DNA of 64,000 nucleotides. Source: Blastocatellia bacterium. Lineage in GTDB: Bacteria; Acidobacteriota; Blastocatellia; UBA7656; JADIYM01. The notes beneath the pieces were generated by a model, which was not told where the DNA came from, made no database searches, and saw only the letters and a program-made list of their open reading frames with translations. Shown here one piece after another: positions 45,157 to 53,752 of this stretch; position 1 is the stretch's first letter, and the number at the start of each line of letters is the position of its first letter. The stretch covers positions 62,001 through 126,000 of the forward strand of contig JADIYM010000017.1 of assembly GCA_016705245.1 (NCBI GenBank). Reading direction: 5' to 3'. A program made the translations under genes and the position numbers.

Positions 45157-46530
45157 TCAGCAGTGCTCGAAGCGCGCCGAGAAGTGGCGCAGGAACGGCG
45201 CCTGCTCGACGATCCTGAATCCCCGGATCGACTCACGCCGCTCGAACACCTCGAGCATCGCCTCGATCACATAGTCGATGTGGCTCTGCGAATACGCCCT
45301 TCTCGGTATCGCCAGCCGCACGAGCTCGTTCGGCGCCGGCAGTTCCGCACCGGTGATCGGGTCGTGGCGCGCGAACATCACCGAGCCGATTTCGACCGTC
45401 CGGATGCCCGCCTCGCGGTACAACTCGACCGAAAGTGCCTGCGCGGGATATTCGAGTCTCGGAATGTGCGGCAGCATCGTCGCCGCGTCGACGTAGATCG
45501 CGTGCCCGCCCGGCGGCTGCACTATCGGGACGCCGGCCTTCGAGATGTGGTCGCCGAGGTACGCCGTCGAAGCCGCGCGATACGCGAGGTAGTCCTCGTG
45601 CAGCGCCTCCTGCAGGCCGACGGCGATCGCGTCGAGATCGCGTCCGGCGAGTCCGCCGTAGGTCGGAAAGCCCTCGGTCAGGATGAGCAGGTCTTTCTCC
45701 TGCCGTGCCAGGACGTCGTCGTTCGTGCAGAGAAATCCGCCGATGTTCGCGAGTCCGTCCTTTTTCGCCGACATCGTGCAGCCGTCGGCTAGCGCGAAGA
45801 GCTCCTGCGCAATCGACTTCACCGAGCGGTCGGAGTACCCGGGCTCGCGCGCGCGGATGAACCAGGCGTTTTCGGCGAACCGGCACGCGTCTATGTAGAG
45901 CGGAATGTCATGTTTCGCGCAGATCGCCTTCACGGCGCGGACGTTTGCCATCGACACGGGCTGCCCGCCGCCGGAGTTGTTCGTGATCGTGATCATCACG
46001 AGCGGAATCCGCCCGGCGCCGTGGCGCACGATGAGCGCCTCGAGCGCTTCGAGGTCCATGTTGCCCTTGAACGGATGGTGCTCGGCGAGGACGTGGCCTT
46101 CGGCGCACGGGATGTCGACGGCTTCTGCGCCGACGTATTCGAGGTTCGCGCGCGTGGTGTCGAAGTGGGTGTTGTTGGGCACGACGTGCCCCTTGTGGCA
46201 GAGCGTCGAGAAGAGGATGCGCTCGGCGGCACGGCCCTGGTGCGTCGGAATGATGTGCTTGAAGCCGAAGATGTCGCGGACGCTTTCTTCGAAGCGGTCG
46301 AAGCTCGGACTGCCGGCATAGGATTCGTCGCCGCGCATGATGGCGGCCCACTGTTCGGCGCTCATCGCCGACGTGCCCGAGTCGGTCAGCAGGTCGATGA
46401 TGACGTCGCGCGAGTGCAGCTTGAAGAGGTTGTAGCCGGCTTCGACGAGCGCCGCCTCACGCTCCTCGGGGGAGGTGAGGCGGATGGGCTCGACGACTTT
46501 GACGCGGAAGGGCTCGATGATCGTGCGCAT
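45157..46530 (-). CDS. tnaA: Tryptophanase
   Basis: 457 residues. PLP beta-eliminating lyase that splits tryptophan to indole, pyruvate and ammonia. Tryptophanase rather than tyrosine phenol-lyase is indicated by TITNNSGGGQPVSMANV, IDACRFAENAWFI, LLILTEGFPTYGGLAGRD and GIRTVEIGSVMF (tyrosine phenol-lyase has SMERG here). The PLP lysine is in MSAKKDGLANIGG. ATG 46530 is preferred over GTG 46545 because the predicted promoter fixes +1 at 46531 and there is no Shine-Dalgarno sequence. No tnaB permease or TnaC leader is present. Intact, unlike the tpl gene. Confidence 0.92.
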   Translation of the reverse strand: MRTIIEPFRVKVVEPIRLTSPEEREAALVEAGYNLFKLHSRDVIIDLLTDSGTSAMSAEQWAAIMRGDESYAGSPSFDRFEESVRDIFGFKHIIPTHQGRAAERILFSTLCHKGHVVPNNTHFDTTRANLEYVGAEAVDIPCAEGHVLAEHHPFKGNMDLEALEALIVRHGAGRIPLVMITITNNSGGGQPVSMANVRAVKAICAKHDIPLYIDACRFAENAWFIRAREPGYSDRSVKSIAQELFALADGCTMSAKKDGLANIGGFLCTNDDVLARQEKDLLILTEGFPTYGGLAGRDLDAIAVGLQEALHEDYLAYRAASTAYLGDHISKAGVPIVQPPGGHAIYVDAATMLPHIPRLEYPAQALSVELYREAGIRTVEIGSVMFARHDPITGAELPAPNELVRLAIPRRAYSQSHIDYVIEAMLEVFERRESIRGFRIVEQAPFLRHFSARFEHC

Positions 46531-46536
46531 GCAGTC

Positions 46537-46579
46537 AATCTGCACGATCGGGCCGTCCGGTGTCGATGACGAACGTCAC
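46537..46579 (-). promoter_or_regulatory. Predicted class II promoter of tryptophanase
   Basis: Palindrome with half-sites ATGAC-GAAC-GTCAC at 46566-46579, centre 46572.5. On the minus strand the -10-like GCAGAT/CAGATT lies at 46543-46537. Centre to ATG 46530 is 42.5 bp, identical to the cytochrome and hemerythrin 1 genes. It implies catabolite- or oxygen-type control of tnaA by a CRP-like activator, but with a near-leaderless message. Confidence 0.7.
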
Positions 46580-46627
46580 ATGTCCACACGCCGCGACATC
46601 AACGCGCCCGATCGAAGTCGGGGCGAG

Positions 46628-47320
46628 TCACGGCAAATAGATCGTCCTGACGCCATACGGTTCCGCGACCTTCACAGGAACGACCGATCCATCCGGCGTC
46701 TCCGCGTCAATGTAATCACCAAATGCCGCCTTGACCTGCTCGCTCGACAGCGACGATTTCGTCGATCCAGATCGGACCACCGCGTAGTCGGTCCACCACC
46801 AATTCGTATGATTCGGTCTATAGCTCGCGTTCTTCACGGCGGTCAGCTGTACTGGAACCAGCCAGACTTTCTCTCCTGAGTACGTGGTCGGGATCGGAAC
46901 GCGCACGTCCGCGTCGACGTCAAAGATTGCTCCAGGTTCGTTCGCATTCAAACTTTTGCGTTGCTCGACGATCGCCGGTTCGGCCCGGGCGATGGCCGCC
47001 GACTCGAACTGCTTTGCGACGATCGCGTCCGAAATGTCAGGCGCGGGACCTCGTTCAGTCGGCACTTCATTCTGCGGGGTGACGCTCGCGGTCGTACCGC
47101 CTGGTTGAGACGAGTACCTGGCTCCGACGACTAACAGCCCGCCGAAGGCCATCAGAAATGCAATTCCTATGACCCAGAGCTTCACCGAAGAATGCGGAAC
47201 TGTCTCAGCAACTGGCTGCATCTCGGTGCGCATTGCCATCGTCGCTGTTCCGCATCGGCGGCAGATCGTCGTTCCGACCTGATCAATGAGTCCGCATTGG
47301 GTGCACCTCACCGTGCCCAC
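46628..47320 (-). CDS. Membrane protein with N-terminal zinc ribbon
   Basis: 230 residues from GTG 47320, set by AGGAGGG eight bases upstream. Residues 4-23 are a four-Cys zinc ribbon (CTQC...CRRC). A single span KLWVIGIAFLMAFGGLLVVGARY follows, then an exported beta-rich domain (VPIPTTYSGEKVWLVPVQLTAVKN, HTNWWWTDYAVV). No family recognised. GC content is somewhat lower than in neighbours. It sits head-to-head with the lipoprotein gene at 47580. Possible sensor or regulator at the membrane, but this is speculation from layout only. Confidence 0.65.
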   Translation of the reverse strand: MGTVRCTQCGLIDQVGTTICRRCGTATMAMRTEMQPVAETVPHSSVKLWVIGIAFLMAFGGLLVVGARYSSQPGGTTASVTPQNEVPTERGPAPDISDAIVAKQFESAAIARAEPAIVEQRKSLNANEPGAIFDVDADVRVPIPTTYSGEKVWLVPVQLTAVKNASYRPNHTNWWWTDYAVVRSGSTKSSLSSEQVKAAFGDYIDAETPDGSVVPVKVAEPYGVRTIYLP

Positions 47321-47579
47321 ATCGGTAGCCCTCCTGCGAATGGGTCGCTGGATGATAACCGCTATCGAGTGCGTCGTCACCAAACCAGGCGGTTTCAGCA
47401 AGGAGGTCCGGGCGGGCGTTTGGTGCACCGGGCGGCCGCTGACCAAACGTGACTACCGTGGGATTCGAACATCGTCAGTGTCGGAATCCGGCCAGGCGCA
47501 TATCGTGATTTCAACTTGCGATGCCCAGCAGATAGATTAGGCTCAGCTGGATAATGAATGACATTCCGAGGAATGGCGC

Positions 47580-48440
47580 GTGACGAGTGAATCCACCATA
47601 CCGACCTTCGCGACTCCTGACAGACAACTCGCATCAATTCGGCATAGGTGGCAAGGAGCCGCGGCCCGAGCGGTTGTCATGATTGCGGTGATACCGTGGG
47701 GCGCATCCACTGGCTGTTCGAAGTATGGTGCACTCGACCTGGTCTCAACGCCGGACGCGACAGAGATTGTGCGCCGCTACCGTGAGGTCGTCGATCGTCG
47801 TTCGTCCCGAGGGCCATACCACCGAGTCCGCGCCTACGGAGAAATGAAAATCGGCTCACGAAGAGGACCTCTCGAGGTGGAGGCCGAAAGTACTCACCGC
47901 TACGGATTCAAGTGGGTGTCCATCGATCTGCCTTCCGAGCTCGCACAGCGGAGATTTGGTCAGTCGCCTCGTCAGTCTCGCTTCACTGGTGGTTGGGATG
48001 GCGTGACGGAGTGGACTGCAGTGGACGGCAAGCTCGAGACGGGTCTTCCTCGAGCGTCCGTTCCAGAATCGAGTTATGCCGCGCTTGGTTTTCAGGTTCA
48101 GCTACTCACGAAGAGTCAGAGCGTTCGTCTTCTTGATGTTGCAGAGCGAAACGATACGAGCGCCTACGTGCTCGAGGTAACGGAGGATTCGATCTCGACA
48201 CGAATGTTCATCGACACCGACTCGTTCCTCCTCGTAGGCATCGAGACAACATCGCCGTCGGGAACCCTTTCTCTCGACTACTCCGACTGGAAATTACTCG
48301 ACGGTGAGTTCGTGCCGACGAAACTCGTCGGCACGAAGGACGATCAGGAGATGCTCGTCACTTTTGAGCAAGTGGAACACGACACAGTAACGGACCAGCG
48401 AATGTGGTCGCGTGAACGGCTCTTGAAGCCGTTGCCATGA
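47580..48440 (+). CDS. Putative lipoprotein, LolA/outer-membrane lipoprotein-sorting-like
   Basis: 286 residues. The n-region RHRWQGAAARAVV and hydrophobic MIAVIPWGASTGCS end in a lipobox with Cys, so the mature protein is lipid-anchored. DATEIVRRYREVVDRRSSRGPYHRVRAYGEMKIGSRRGPLEVEAE and later LEVTEDSISTRMFIDTDSFLLVGIE, DYSDWKLLDGEFVPTKLV resemble the LolA/LppX half-barrel used by lipid-carrier proteins. Starts at GTG 47580 or internally near 47677. Lower GC than its neighbours, as the divergent gene also shows. Confidence 0.6.
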   Translation: MTSESTIPTFATPDRQLASIRHRWQGAAARAVVMIAVIPWGASTGCSKYGALDLVSTPDATEIVRRYREVVDRRSSRGPYHRVRAYGEMKIGSRRGPLEVEAESTHRYGFKWVSIDLPSELAQRRFGQSPRQSRFTGGWDGVTEWTAVDGKLETGLPRASVPESSYAALGFQVQLLTKSQSVRLLDVAERNDTSAYVLEVTEDSISTRMFIDTDSFLLVGIETTSPSGTLSLDYSDWKLLDGEFVPTKLVGTKDDQEMLVTFEQVEHDTVTDQRMWSRERLLKPLP

Positions 48441-48478
48441 CTCTTCGGCGCCTCAAACGAGCGTCACACGTCCACACA

Positions 48479-49204
48479 TCACGCAGATCCGGATGGATGA
48501 ATACCGATCGGAGCTTCCTTTTCAGATCCGTGTTCATCCATTGCTATCCGTAAGATCCGTGGCCCCTGTTCAGTTTCCAACGTCAGCTCCACGCCGCAAT
48601 GGGGACACGTCATCCGTTCCGAGGACGGGGCGGGCGTTGCCTCATCTGCTCCGGAGTTCAGCTTGTGCAGCACCGGCGTGACGATCGTGACGGCTCCCGC
48701 GAGAATCGCGAGCACCGACAGCGGCCGCCAGATCATCTCTTCGGGAGGGTCGCCCCACACCATCCACACGATGATCCCGGCCAGCCCGTACCACACGGCG
48801 AACGCCGCCCACTGCACCCACGTGAACCGCGCGGCGGGGCGCGCGAGCCACAACAGACAGATCTGCGCCGTCGCGATGGCGACTACGCCCGTGCTCCCAG
48901 ACACTCGCCAGTAGTCCGTCGCATTGATGTGGGCCCACAGCCCGACGACGATGAGCGCGGCGGCAACGACAGCGAGCGCGATGCCGGCGAGGGCGAGCGG
49001 ATGGCGCGGCCGTCGCTCGAGAAGCGTCGCGCATGTCAACGACGCAAGGCTCGCGATCGAGACGACGACGGATGTCATCAGTATCCTGGCCGTCAGGTCG
49101 TCGAACCGGTTTCCGAGAACCGCAATGATGCCGAGCAGCGCCGTGGCGATGACCGAAACGATCAATGACCGCAGTGCGAAACTACGAAGACTCCCTCTGT
49201 TCAT
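48479..49204 (-). CDS. Six-span membrane protein with C-terminal zinc ribbon
   Basis: 241 residues from ATG 49204, preceded by GGGAGGAG. Five to six hydrophobic spans (SLIVSVIATALLGIIAVLG, ILMTSVVVSIASLASL, LALAGIALAVVAAALIVVGLW, VVAIATAQICLLWLA, WAAFAVWYGLAGIIVWMVW, LSVLAILAGAVTIVTPVL). A cytoplasmic tail carries CPHCGVELTLE, half of a zinc ribbon. The last 20 codons run into a GGATGAA...TTCATCC inverted repeat (about 48493-48541), so the natural C-terminus may have been altered. Function unknown. Confidence 0.65.
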   Translation of the reverse strand: MNRGSLRSFALRSLIVSVIATALLGIIAVLGNRFDDLTARILMTSVVVSIASLASLTCATLLERRPRHPLALAGIALAVVAAALIVVGLWAHINATDYWRVSGSTGVVAIATAQICLLWLARPAARFTWVQWAAFAVWYGLAGIIVWMVWGDPPEEMIWRPLSVLAILAGAVTIVTPVLHKLNSGADEATPAPSSERMTCPHCGVELTLETEQGPRILRIAMDEHGSEKEAPIGIHPSGSA

Positions 49205-49365
49205 GGCTCCTCCCAATGTGAGGCGCCCCTCCATTGGCAACGATACGCCTTATGGCACGCAGGCGTTCAACCGTTTTTCTTTCCGCAGGAAGGCGGGGAA
49301 TGGCCACTACGTTCCCGAACGCCACGGCCTTGGCGTATCGTGGGGCAAAACATTGGAGGTGGCAG

Positions 49366-50748
49366 ATGGCTCAGTGGCTCGGCAGCATCGGTCGGCGCGC
49401 GATGAGGCGTTTCGGAAAGGCGGTTCCGGTACTTGCCGTGGTGACCGCAGGCATGGTTCTCGCGCTGCCACCCGCTCTCGGCGGCACGCCTCCCGAACTG
49501 AAGGGACTCGATGCGATCTACCCTTCGCTCGATGCACTCTACTGCGACCTGCACCAGAATCCGGAACTGTCATTTCAGGAAGAGAAAACCGCCGCGAAGC
49601 TCGCCACCCGACTGCGCGCCTATGGCTACGAGGTGACGGAACGCGTTGGTGGTCACGGCGTGGTCGCGGTGCTGGCAAACGGCGCCGGGCCGACCGTGAT
49701 GGTTCGCACCGACATGGACGCGCTTCCGATCCCGGAGCAGACGGGACTGCCGTACGCCAGCACTGCGACGGCCATGAACGACACCGGCGAGAAGGTCCCC
49801 GTGATGCACGCGTGCGGTCACGACGTTCACATGGTCTCGTGGCTGGGCGCGGCAGCGCTGCTCGCGCAGAATCGCGACGGATGGCGCGGCACGGTCGTGT
49901 TCGTCGGTCAGCCGGCCGAGGAGGTTCTGCAGGGAGCCGGGCTCATGATTCGCGACGGGTTGCTGACGCGGTTTCCCAAACCTGATTTCGTGGTTGGCCT
50001 GCACGTCACGAATCTGCTGCCCGCCGGACAGGTTGGTGTGGTGTCGGGACCGGCTTCGGCTGCGTCGAATGCCGTCGACATCACGTTTTTCGGCAAGGGC
50101 GGACACGGCGGATCGCCGCACCGCGCCATCGATCCCCTGCTGATGGCCGCAAGGGCCGTGGTAACGCTGCAGACCATCGTTTCGCGCGAGATCGACCCAC
50201 TCGAACCGGCGGTGGTCACGGTTGGCACCTTTCACGCCGGCAACAAGCGCAACATCATCGCTGACGAGGCGAAGCTCCAGCTGACCGTGAGGTCGTTCAA
50301 GCCCGAGGTGCAGAAGCAGATCCTCGCGGCGATCGCGCGCATCGCGAAGGCCGAGGCGGCAGCGGCGGGCGCGCCGCGCGAACCGCTGGTCACCGTGGAC
50401 GAGAAGGAGGCCTCGGAGGTGGTCATCAACGATCCCGCACTGGCGGCGCGATTGTCGACGGCGCTGCGCCGCGGTTTCGGTGAGGGGGTTGTGGCTCCGA
50501 TCGGGCCGGGCACGACTTCCGAGGACTTCGGGCTGTACGGGACCGGGGCTGGCGCGCCGTCGGTCCACCTCCGACTCGGCGCCATCGAGCCGGGCGCGTT
50601 CGCTGCGGCGAAGGCCGCGGGAAAAACGCCGCCTGGTCCCCATAGCCCGATGTTCGGACCGGATCGCGAGCGCACGCTTCGCACCGGCGTCGCTCTCCTG
50701 ATGTACTCCGTCCTCGACCTGCTCGGAGGCCCCGGCGCGCCACGGTGA
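49366..50748 (+). CDS. Exported M20D amidohydrolase/peptidase
   Basis: 460 residues from ATG 49366 (TTGGAGGTGGCAG before it). Signal peptide FGKAVPVLAVVTAGMVLALPPALGG. The di-metal M20 core: LHQNPELSFQEEKTAAKLATRL, VMVRTDMDALPIPEQTGLPYAS, VMHACGHDVHMVSWLGAA (metal ligands D, H, H), GQPAEEVLQGA (catalytic Glu pair). The dimer domain includes GGHGGSPHRAIDPLLMAARAV and ends at FGLYG...PSVHLRLG. Relatives cleave N-acyl amino acids or indole-acetyl conjugates; export to the periplasm suggests scavenging. Substrate unknown. Confidence 0.88.
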   Translation: MAQWLGSIGRRAMRRFGKAVPVLAVVTAGMVLALPPALGGTPPELKGLDAIYPSLDALYCDLHQNPELSFQEEKTAAKLATRLRAYGYEVTERVGGHGVVAVLANGAGPTVMVRTDMDALPIPEQTGLPYASTATAMNDTGEKVPVMHACGHDVHMVSWLGAAALLAQNRDGWRGTVVFVGQPAEEVLQGAGLMIRDGLLTRFPKPDFVVGLHVTNLLPAGQVGVVSGPASAASNAVDITFFGKGGHGGSPHRAIDPLLMAARAVVTLQTIVSREIDPLEPAVVTVGTFHAGNKRNIIADEAKLQLTVRSFKPEVQKQILAAIARIAKAEAAAAGAPREPLVTVDEKEASEVVINDPALAARLSTALRRGFGEGVVAPIGPGTTSEDFGLYGTGAGAPSVHLRLGAIEPGAFAAAKAAGKTPPGPHSPMFGPDRERTLRTGVALLMYSVLDLLGGPGAPR

Positions 50749-50933
50749 ATGCGTAAAGGCAGAAGTGAGGAAGCATCGCGGATTGAGCGGATCGTGCCGA
50801 TGACGCGGATCAGAAACTCGTGGATCAGTGTCTCGAGGTTCGGCTCCGCCTGATACGCGCGATCCGCCCAATCCGCCCGATGCCTCTCCGCTGCTTCGCC
50901 TCAGACCCACAACGCGCGTGCTATTCTCGCGAG

Positions 50934-52117
50934 ATGGAGACGACACGGCGCTGGACAACCTGGGCGGTGATCGCCGGCTGTTGGACCGTCTTCGCGTTCG
51001 CGTATTCGAGCCACCTCTACGTCTACCACAACCTGCTCGGCGAGCCGACGACGTGGCAACTCCAGGTGGCCGAGGCCTTCGCGAATTTCGGCGTATGGGC
51101 GGCGTTGACGCCCGTCATCCTGCTGCTTGCCCGGCGGTTCCCCTGCGCGCCGGCAACTGGCTGGCATTCGCCGGAGTCCACCTCGCTGCCGCCCTCGTCG
51201 TGTCGCTCGTGCAGGTCGTTGTGCACACGGTGCTCGACCTCGGGTTCATCCACGGCCAGTTCAACATGCAGAGCATGTCGAATGGCTTCCAGGCGCTGTT
51301 CGCCCGGACTTACCACTTCGGACTGCTCGTGTACGCGGCCGTCATCGGCATCCACGAAGTCGTCATCGCGTACCGCAATCAGGAAGTGCGCTCGTCGCAG
51401 CTCGAGGCCCGGCTCGCCGAGGCCCGGCTCGAGGCGCTCAAGATGCAGCTCAACCCGCATTTCCTGTTCAACACGCTGCACGCGATTTCGGCGCTCATGC
51501 ACAAGGACGTGCGCGACGCCGACAGGATGATCGCGCGGTTGAGCGAGTTCCTGCGGATGTCGCTCGAATCGGGCAACGTCCAGGAAGTGACGCTCGAACG
51601 CGAGCTCGAGTTTCTCGAGCGCTACCTCGAAATCGAGAAGATCCGGTTTCGCGACAGGCTGAGCGTGGAAATGGCGATCGACCCCGAGACGCTCGACGCG
51701 CGGGTGCCGAACCTCGTCCTGCAGCCGCTCGTCGAAAACGCGATCCGGCACGGCATCTCGAAGCGCCGTGGCGCAGGCCGGATCGAGATTCGAGCGTGCC
51801 GTCGAGGCGACTCGCTCGAGTTGCGGGTGCTGGATGACGGCGCCGGACTGGATGCGTCCGGTGGAGGCGCCACGGAGGGCATCGGGTTGTCGAATACCCG
51901 GCTGCGGCTCGAGCAGCTCTACGGCGAACGCCATTCGTTCGCAGCGGGCGGCCGGTTGGAGGGCGGCTTCGAGGCCGCGCTGATCATTCCGTTCGCGGTC
52001 GATGCGCTCGCGGCCAGCGTGACCGCACCGATTCCCGAACGCGCGGATTCACGGGCCGCGGCGCCGTCCGTCGAAGGCGCGGCAGGAGAACCGACATGGA
52101 GCGCATCCGTGCGCTGA
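50934..52117 (+). CDS. LytS/YehU-type sensor histidine kinase (one frameshift)
   Basis: Starts at ATG 50934 (METTRRWTTWAVIAGC) with about four membrane spans (WTVFAFAYSSHLYVYHNLL, FGVWAALTPVILLLARRF). At about 51140, in a C4 run, the frame slips by one base; the other frame continues LAFAGVHLAAALVVSLVQVVVHTVLD and runs intact. The His_kinase domain (KMQLNPHFLFNTLHAISAL, phospho-His in the NPHF motif) and HATPase (LVLQPLVENAIRHGI, LRVLDDGAGLD, GIGLSNTRLRLEQLYG) are complete. The stop overlaps the response-regulator start by 22 bp. Unless repaired, the membrane input domain is separated from the kinase. Confidence 0.85.
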
Positions 52118-52857
52118 TCGTCGACGACGAGCCACTCGCCCGCGACCGCATCCGGGATCTTCTGGACCGCGACCCGGAGGTCGCCGTCATGGCAGATTGT
52201 CGCGACGGGCAGGAGGCCATCGCTGCGATTCGCGAGCACGCGCCGGACCTCGTGTTCCTCGACGTGCAGATGCCCGAGAAGAGCGGCTTTGACGTCATCG
52301 CAGAGGTCGGGGTCGAACGCCTGCCGGTGATCGTGTTCGTCACGGCGCACGACGACTACGCGCTGCGCGCGTTCGAGGTGGCGGCGCTCGACTACCTGCT
52401 CAAGCCGTTCGACGCGGACCGCTTCGCGAAAACGCTGGGCCGCGCGAAGGCGCAGATCCGGAGCCGGCAGCCGGACGAGTTTCAGCAGCGCGTGTTGTCG
52501 ATGATGGAGGGGCTGCGGGCGGCGCCGCGGGGACTGGAACGGCTGATCGTCAAGACCGGCGGGCAACTGGTGTTCCTCAAGACGGAAGAGGTGGACTGGA
52601 TTCAGGCGGAGGGGAACTACGTGCGGCTGCACATCGGCGGGGTATCGCACCTGCTGCGCGAGACGATTCAGAGCCTGGATGATGGACTCGATCCGCGGCG
52701 GTTCCTGCGGATCCATCGGTCGACGATCGTGAACCTTGATCGTGTGCGCGAGATCCAGCCGCTCGTGCACGGCGAGTGCCGGGTCGTGCTGACGGACGGA
52801 ACGAAGCTGACGCTCAGCCGTGGGTATCGCGACCGGCTGTCGCGCTTCGAGACGTAG
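52096..52857 (+). CDS. LytTR-family response regulator
   Basis: 253 residues. Receiver domain 1-120 with acidic pocket D10/D11, phospho-acceptor D56 (LVFLDVQMPEKSG), and conserved Thr/Lys (FVTAHDDYALRAF, DYLLKPFDADRF). The LytTR DNA-binding domain starts near residue 145 (LIVKTGGQLVFLKTEEVDWIQAEGNYVRLHI, FLRIHRSTIVNLDRVREIQPLVHGE, LTLSRGYRDRL). It pairs with the overlapping LytS-type kinase. Target genes are probably nearby but no LytTR direct repeat was identified with confidence. Confidence 0.93.
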   Translation: MERIRALIVDDEPLARDRIRDLLDRDPEVAVMADCRDGQEAIAAIREHAPDLVFLDVQMPEKSGFDVIAEVGVERLPVIVFVTAHDDYALRAFEVAALDYLLKPFDADRFAKTLGRAKAQIRSRQPDEFQQRVLSMMEGLRAAPRGLERLIVKTGGQLVFLKTEEVDWIQAEGNYVRLHIGGVSHLLRETIQSLDDGLDPRRFLRIHRSTIVNLDRVREIQPLVHGECRVVLTDGTKLTLSRGYRDRLSRFET

Positions 52858-52869
52858 CTTTTCGAGGGC

Positions 52870-53130
52870 GACCCGCTCGCTACCGCTTGCGGTACTGAAC
52901 CTTTGGGCTGAGCCGTCGGTGCAGCGTGAGGACCAGAACCGCGAGCGCAGCGAGCGGCCGGCCTGACGGGCGTGTGCGCGTGGATGCGCAGGTCGGGGGC
53001 ATCGGCCGACGACGGAGTGCCGATGCCTTGGATCGCGTGCGATTGAACGGCCGGCCGCTCGCTGCGCTCGCGGTTCTGGTCCTCACGCAGCGCCAACGGT
53101 TCAGCCCAAGGGATCCGTACCGTGAGCGAT
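52870..53130. repeat. R3 palindromic cluster
   Basis: Arms near 52870-52890, 52930-52965, 53045-53075 and 53115-53135 alternate in orientation. The second and third (AACCGCGAGCGCAGCGAGCG and its complement) pair around an 80-base loop. The stretch 53136-53266 upstream of the hydroxylase operon has several GTCAC/GTGAC words but only a weak, poorly matched palindrome (GTGAC-CATG-CCGAC at 53207-53220). Confidence 0.75.
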
Positions 53131-53266
53131 AGCGAGCCGTACTCGCGGCAGTCCGTCACGTCTTCACGCCTTTCGTCACGCGGTGGCGGGCCTCGTCACA
53201 AATCCGTGACCATGCCGACGGCGGTCCGTAGTCGTCGTCATTCAATATTCCTGGGATGGCACGACC

Positions 53267-53752
53267 ATGAACGAGAACCTCATTCCGCAAGACGGACTGC
53301 GACTGACGGTCAACGGTACCCAACGTCCCGCGTCCGCGCCGCCCGACACACCACTCCTCTGGATTCTGCGCGACGTCCTCGGGCTCACCGGCTCGAAGTT
53401 CGGCTGCGGGCTCGGCGTCTGCGGAGCCTGCACGGTGCTCGTCGACGGCGAGCCGGTCCGATCGTGCATGTCGACGGGTCCAGAGGTCGCCGGCAAGAAG
53501 GTCACGACGATCGAGGGGCTCTCTTCCGACGCGAGCCACCCCGTCCAGCGCGCGTGGCTCGCCGAAGACGTCGCACAGTGCGGGTACTGCCAGGCCGGAC
53601 AGATCATGACCGCCGCGGCCCTGCTCGCGCGCAACCCCCGGCCCACGGACGCCGACATCGACGCGGCGATGTCCGAAAACGTCTGCCGCTGCGGGACCTA
53701 CCAGCGCATTCGAGCGGCGATCCATCGAGCCGCAGCGGAGATGAAATCATGA
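53267..53752 (+). CDS. 2Fe-2S subunit of a molybdenum hydroxylase (isoquinoline 1-oxidoreductase alpha-like)
   Basis: 161 residues with two iron-sulfur domains. N-terminal plant-ferredoxin-type cluster CGLGVCGACTVLVDG-x5-C; C-terminal four-helix cluster CGYCQAGQ and CRCGTY. It carries electrons from the molybdenum centre. This is the short IorA/CoxS-type subunit. The stop overlaps the next gene's start (ATGA), so translation is probably coupled. No FAD subunit is present in the operon, as expected for IorAB-like membrane-linked enzymes that pass electrons to a cytochrome. Confidence 0.92.
   Translation: MNENLIPQDGLRLTVNGTQRPASAPPDTPLLWILRDVLGLTGSKFGCGLGVCGACTVLVDGEPVRSCMSTGPEVAGKKVTTIEGLSSDASHPVQRAWLAEDVAQCGYCQAGQIMTAAALLARNPRPTDADIDAAMSENVCRCGTYQRIRAAIHRAAAEMKS

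Noticed and set aside
53207..53220. GTGAC-CATG-CCGAC before the molybdenum hydroxylase operon
   Set aside because: The right half-site is poor and the distance to the start is 53.5 bp; a weak site remains possible but is not claimed.
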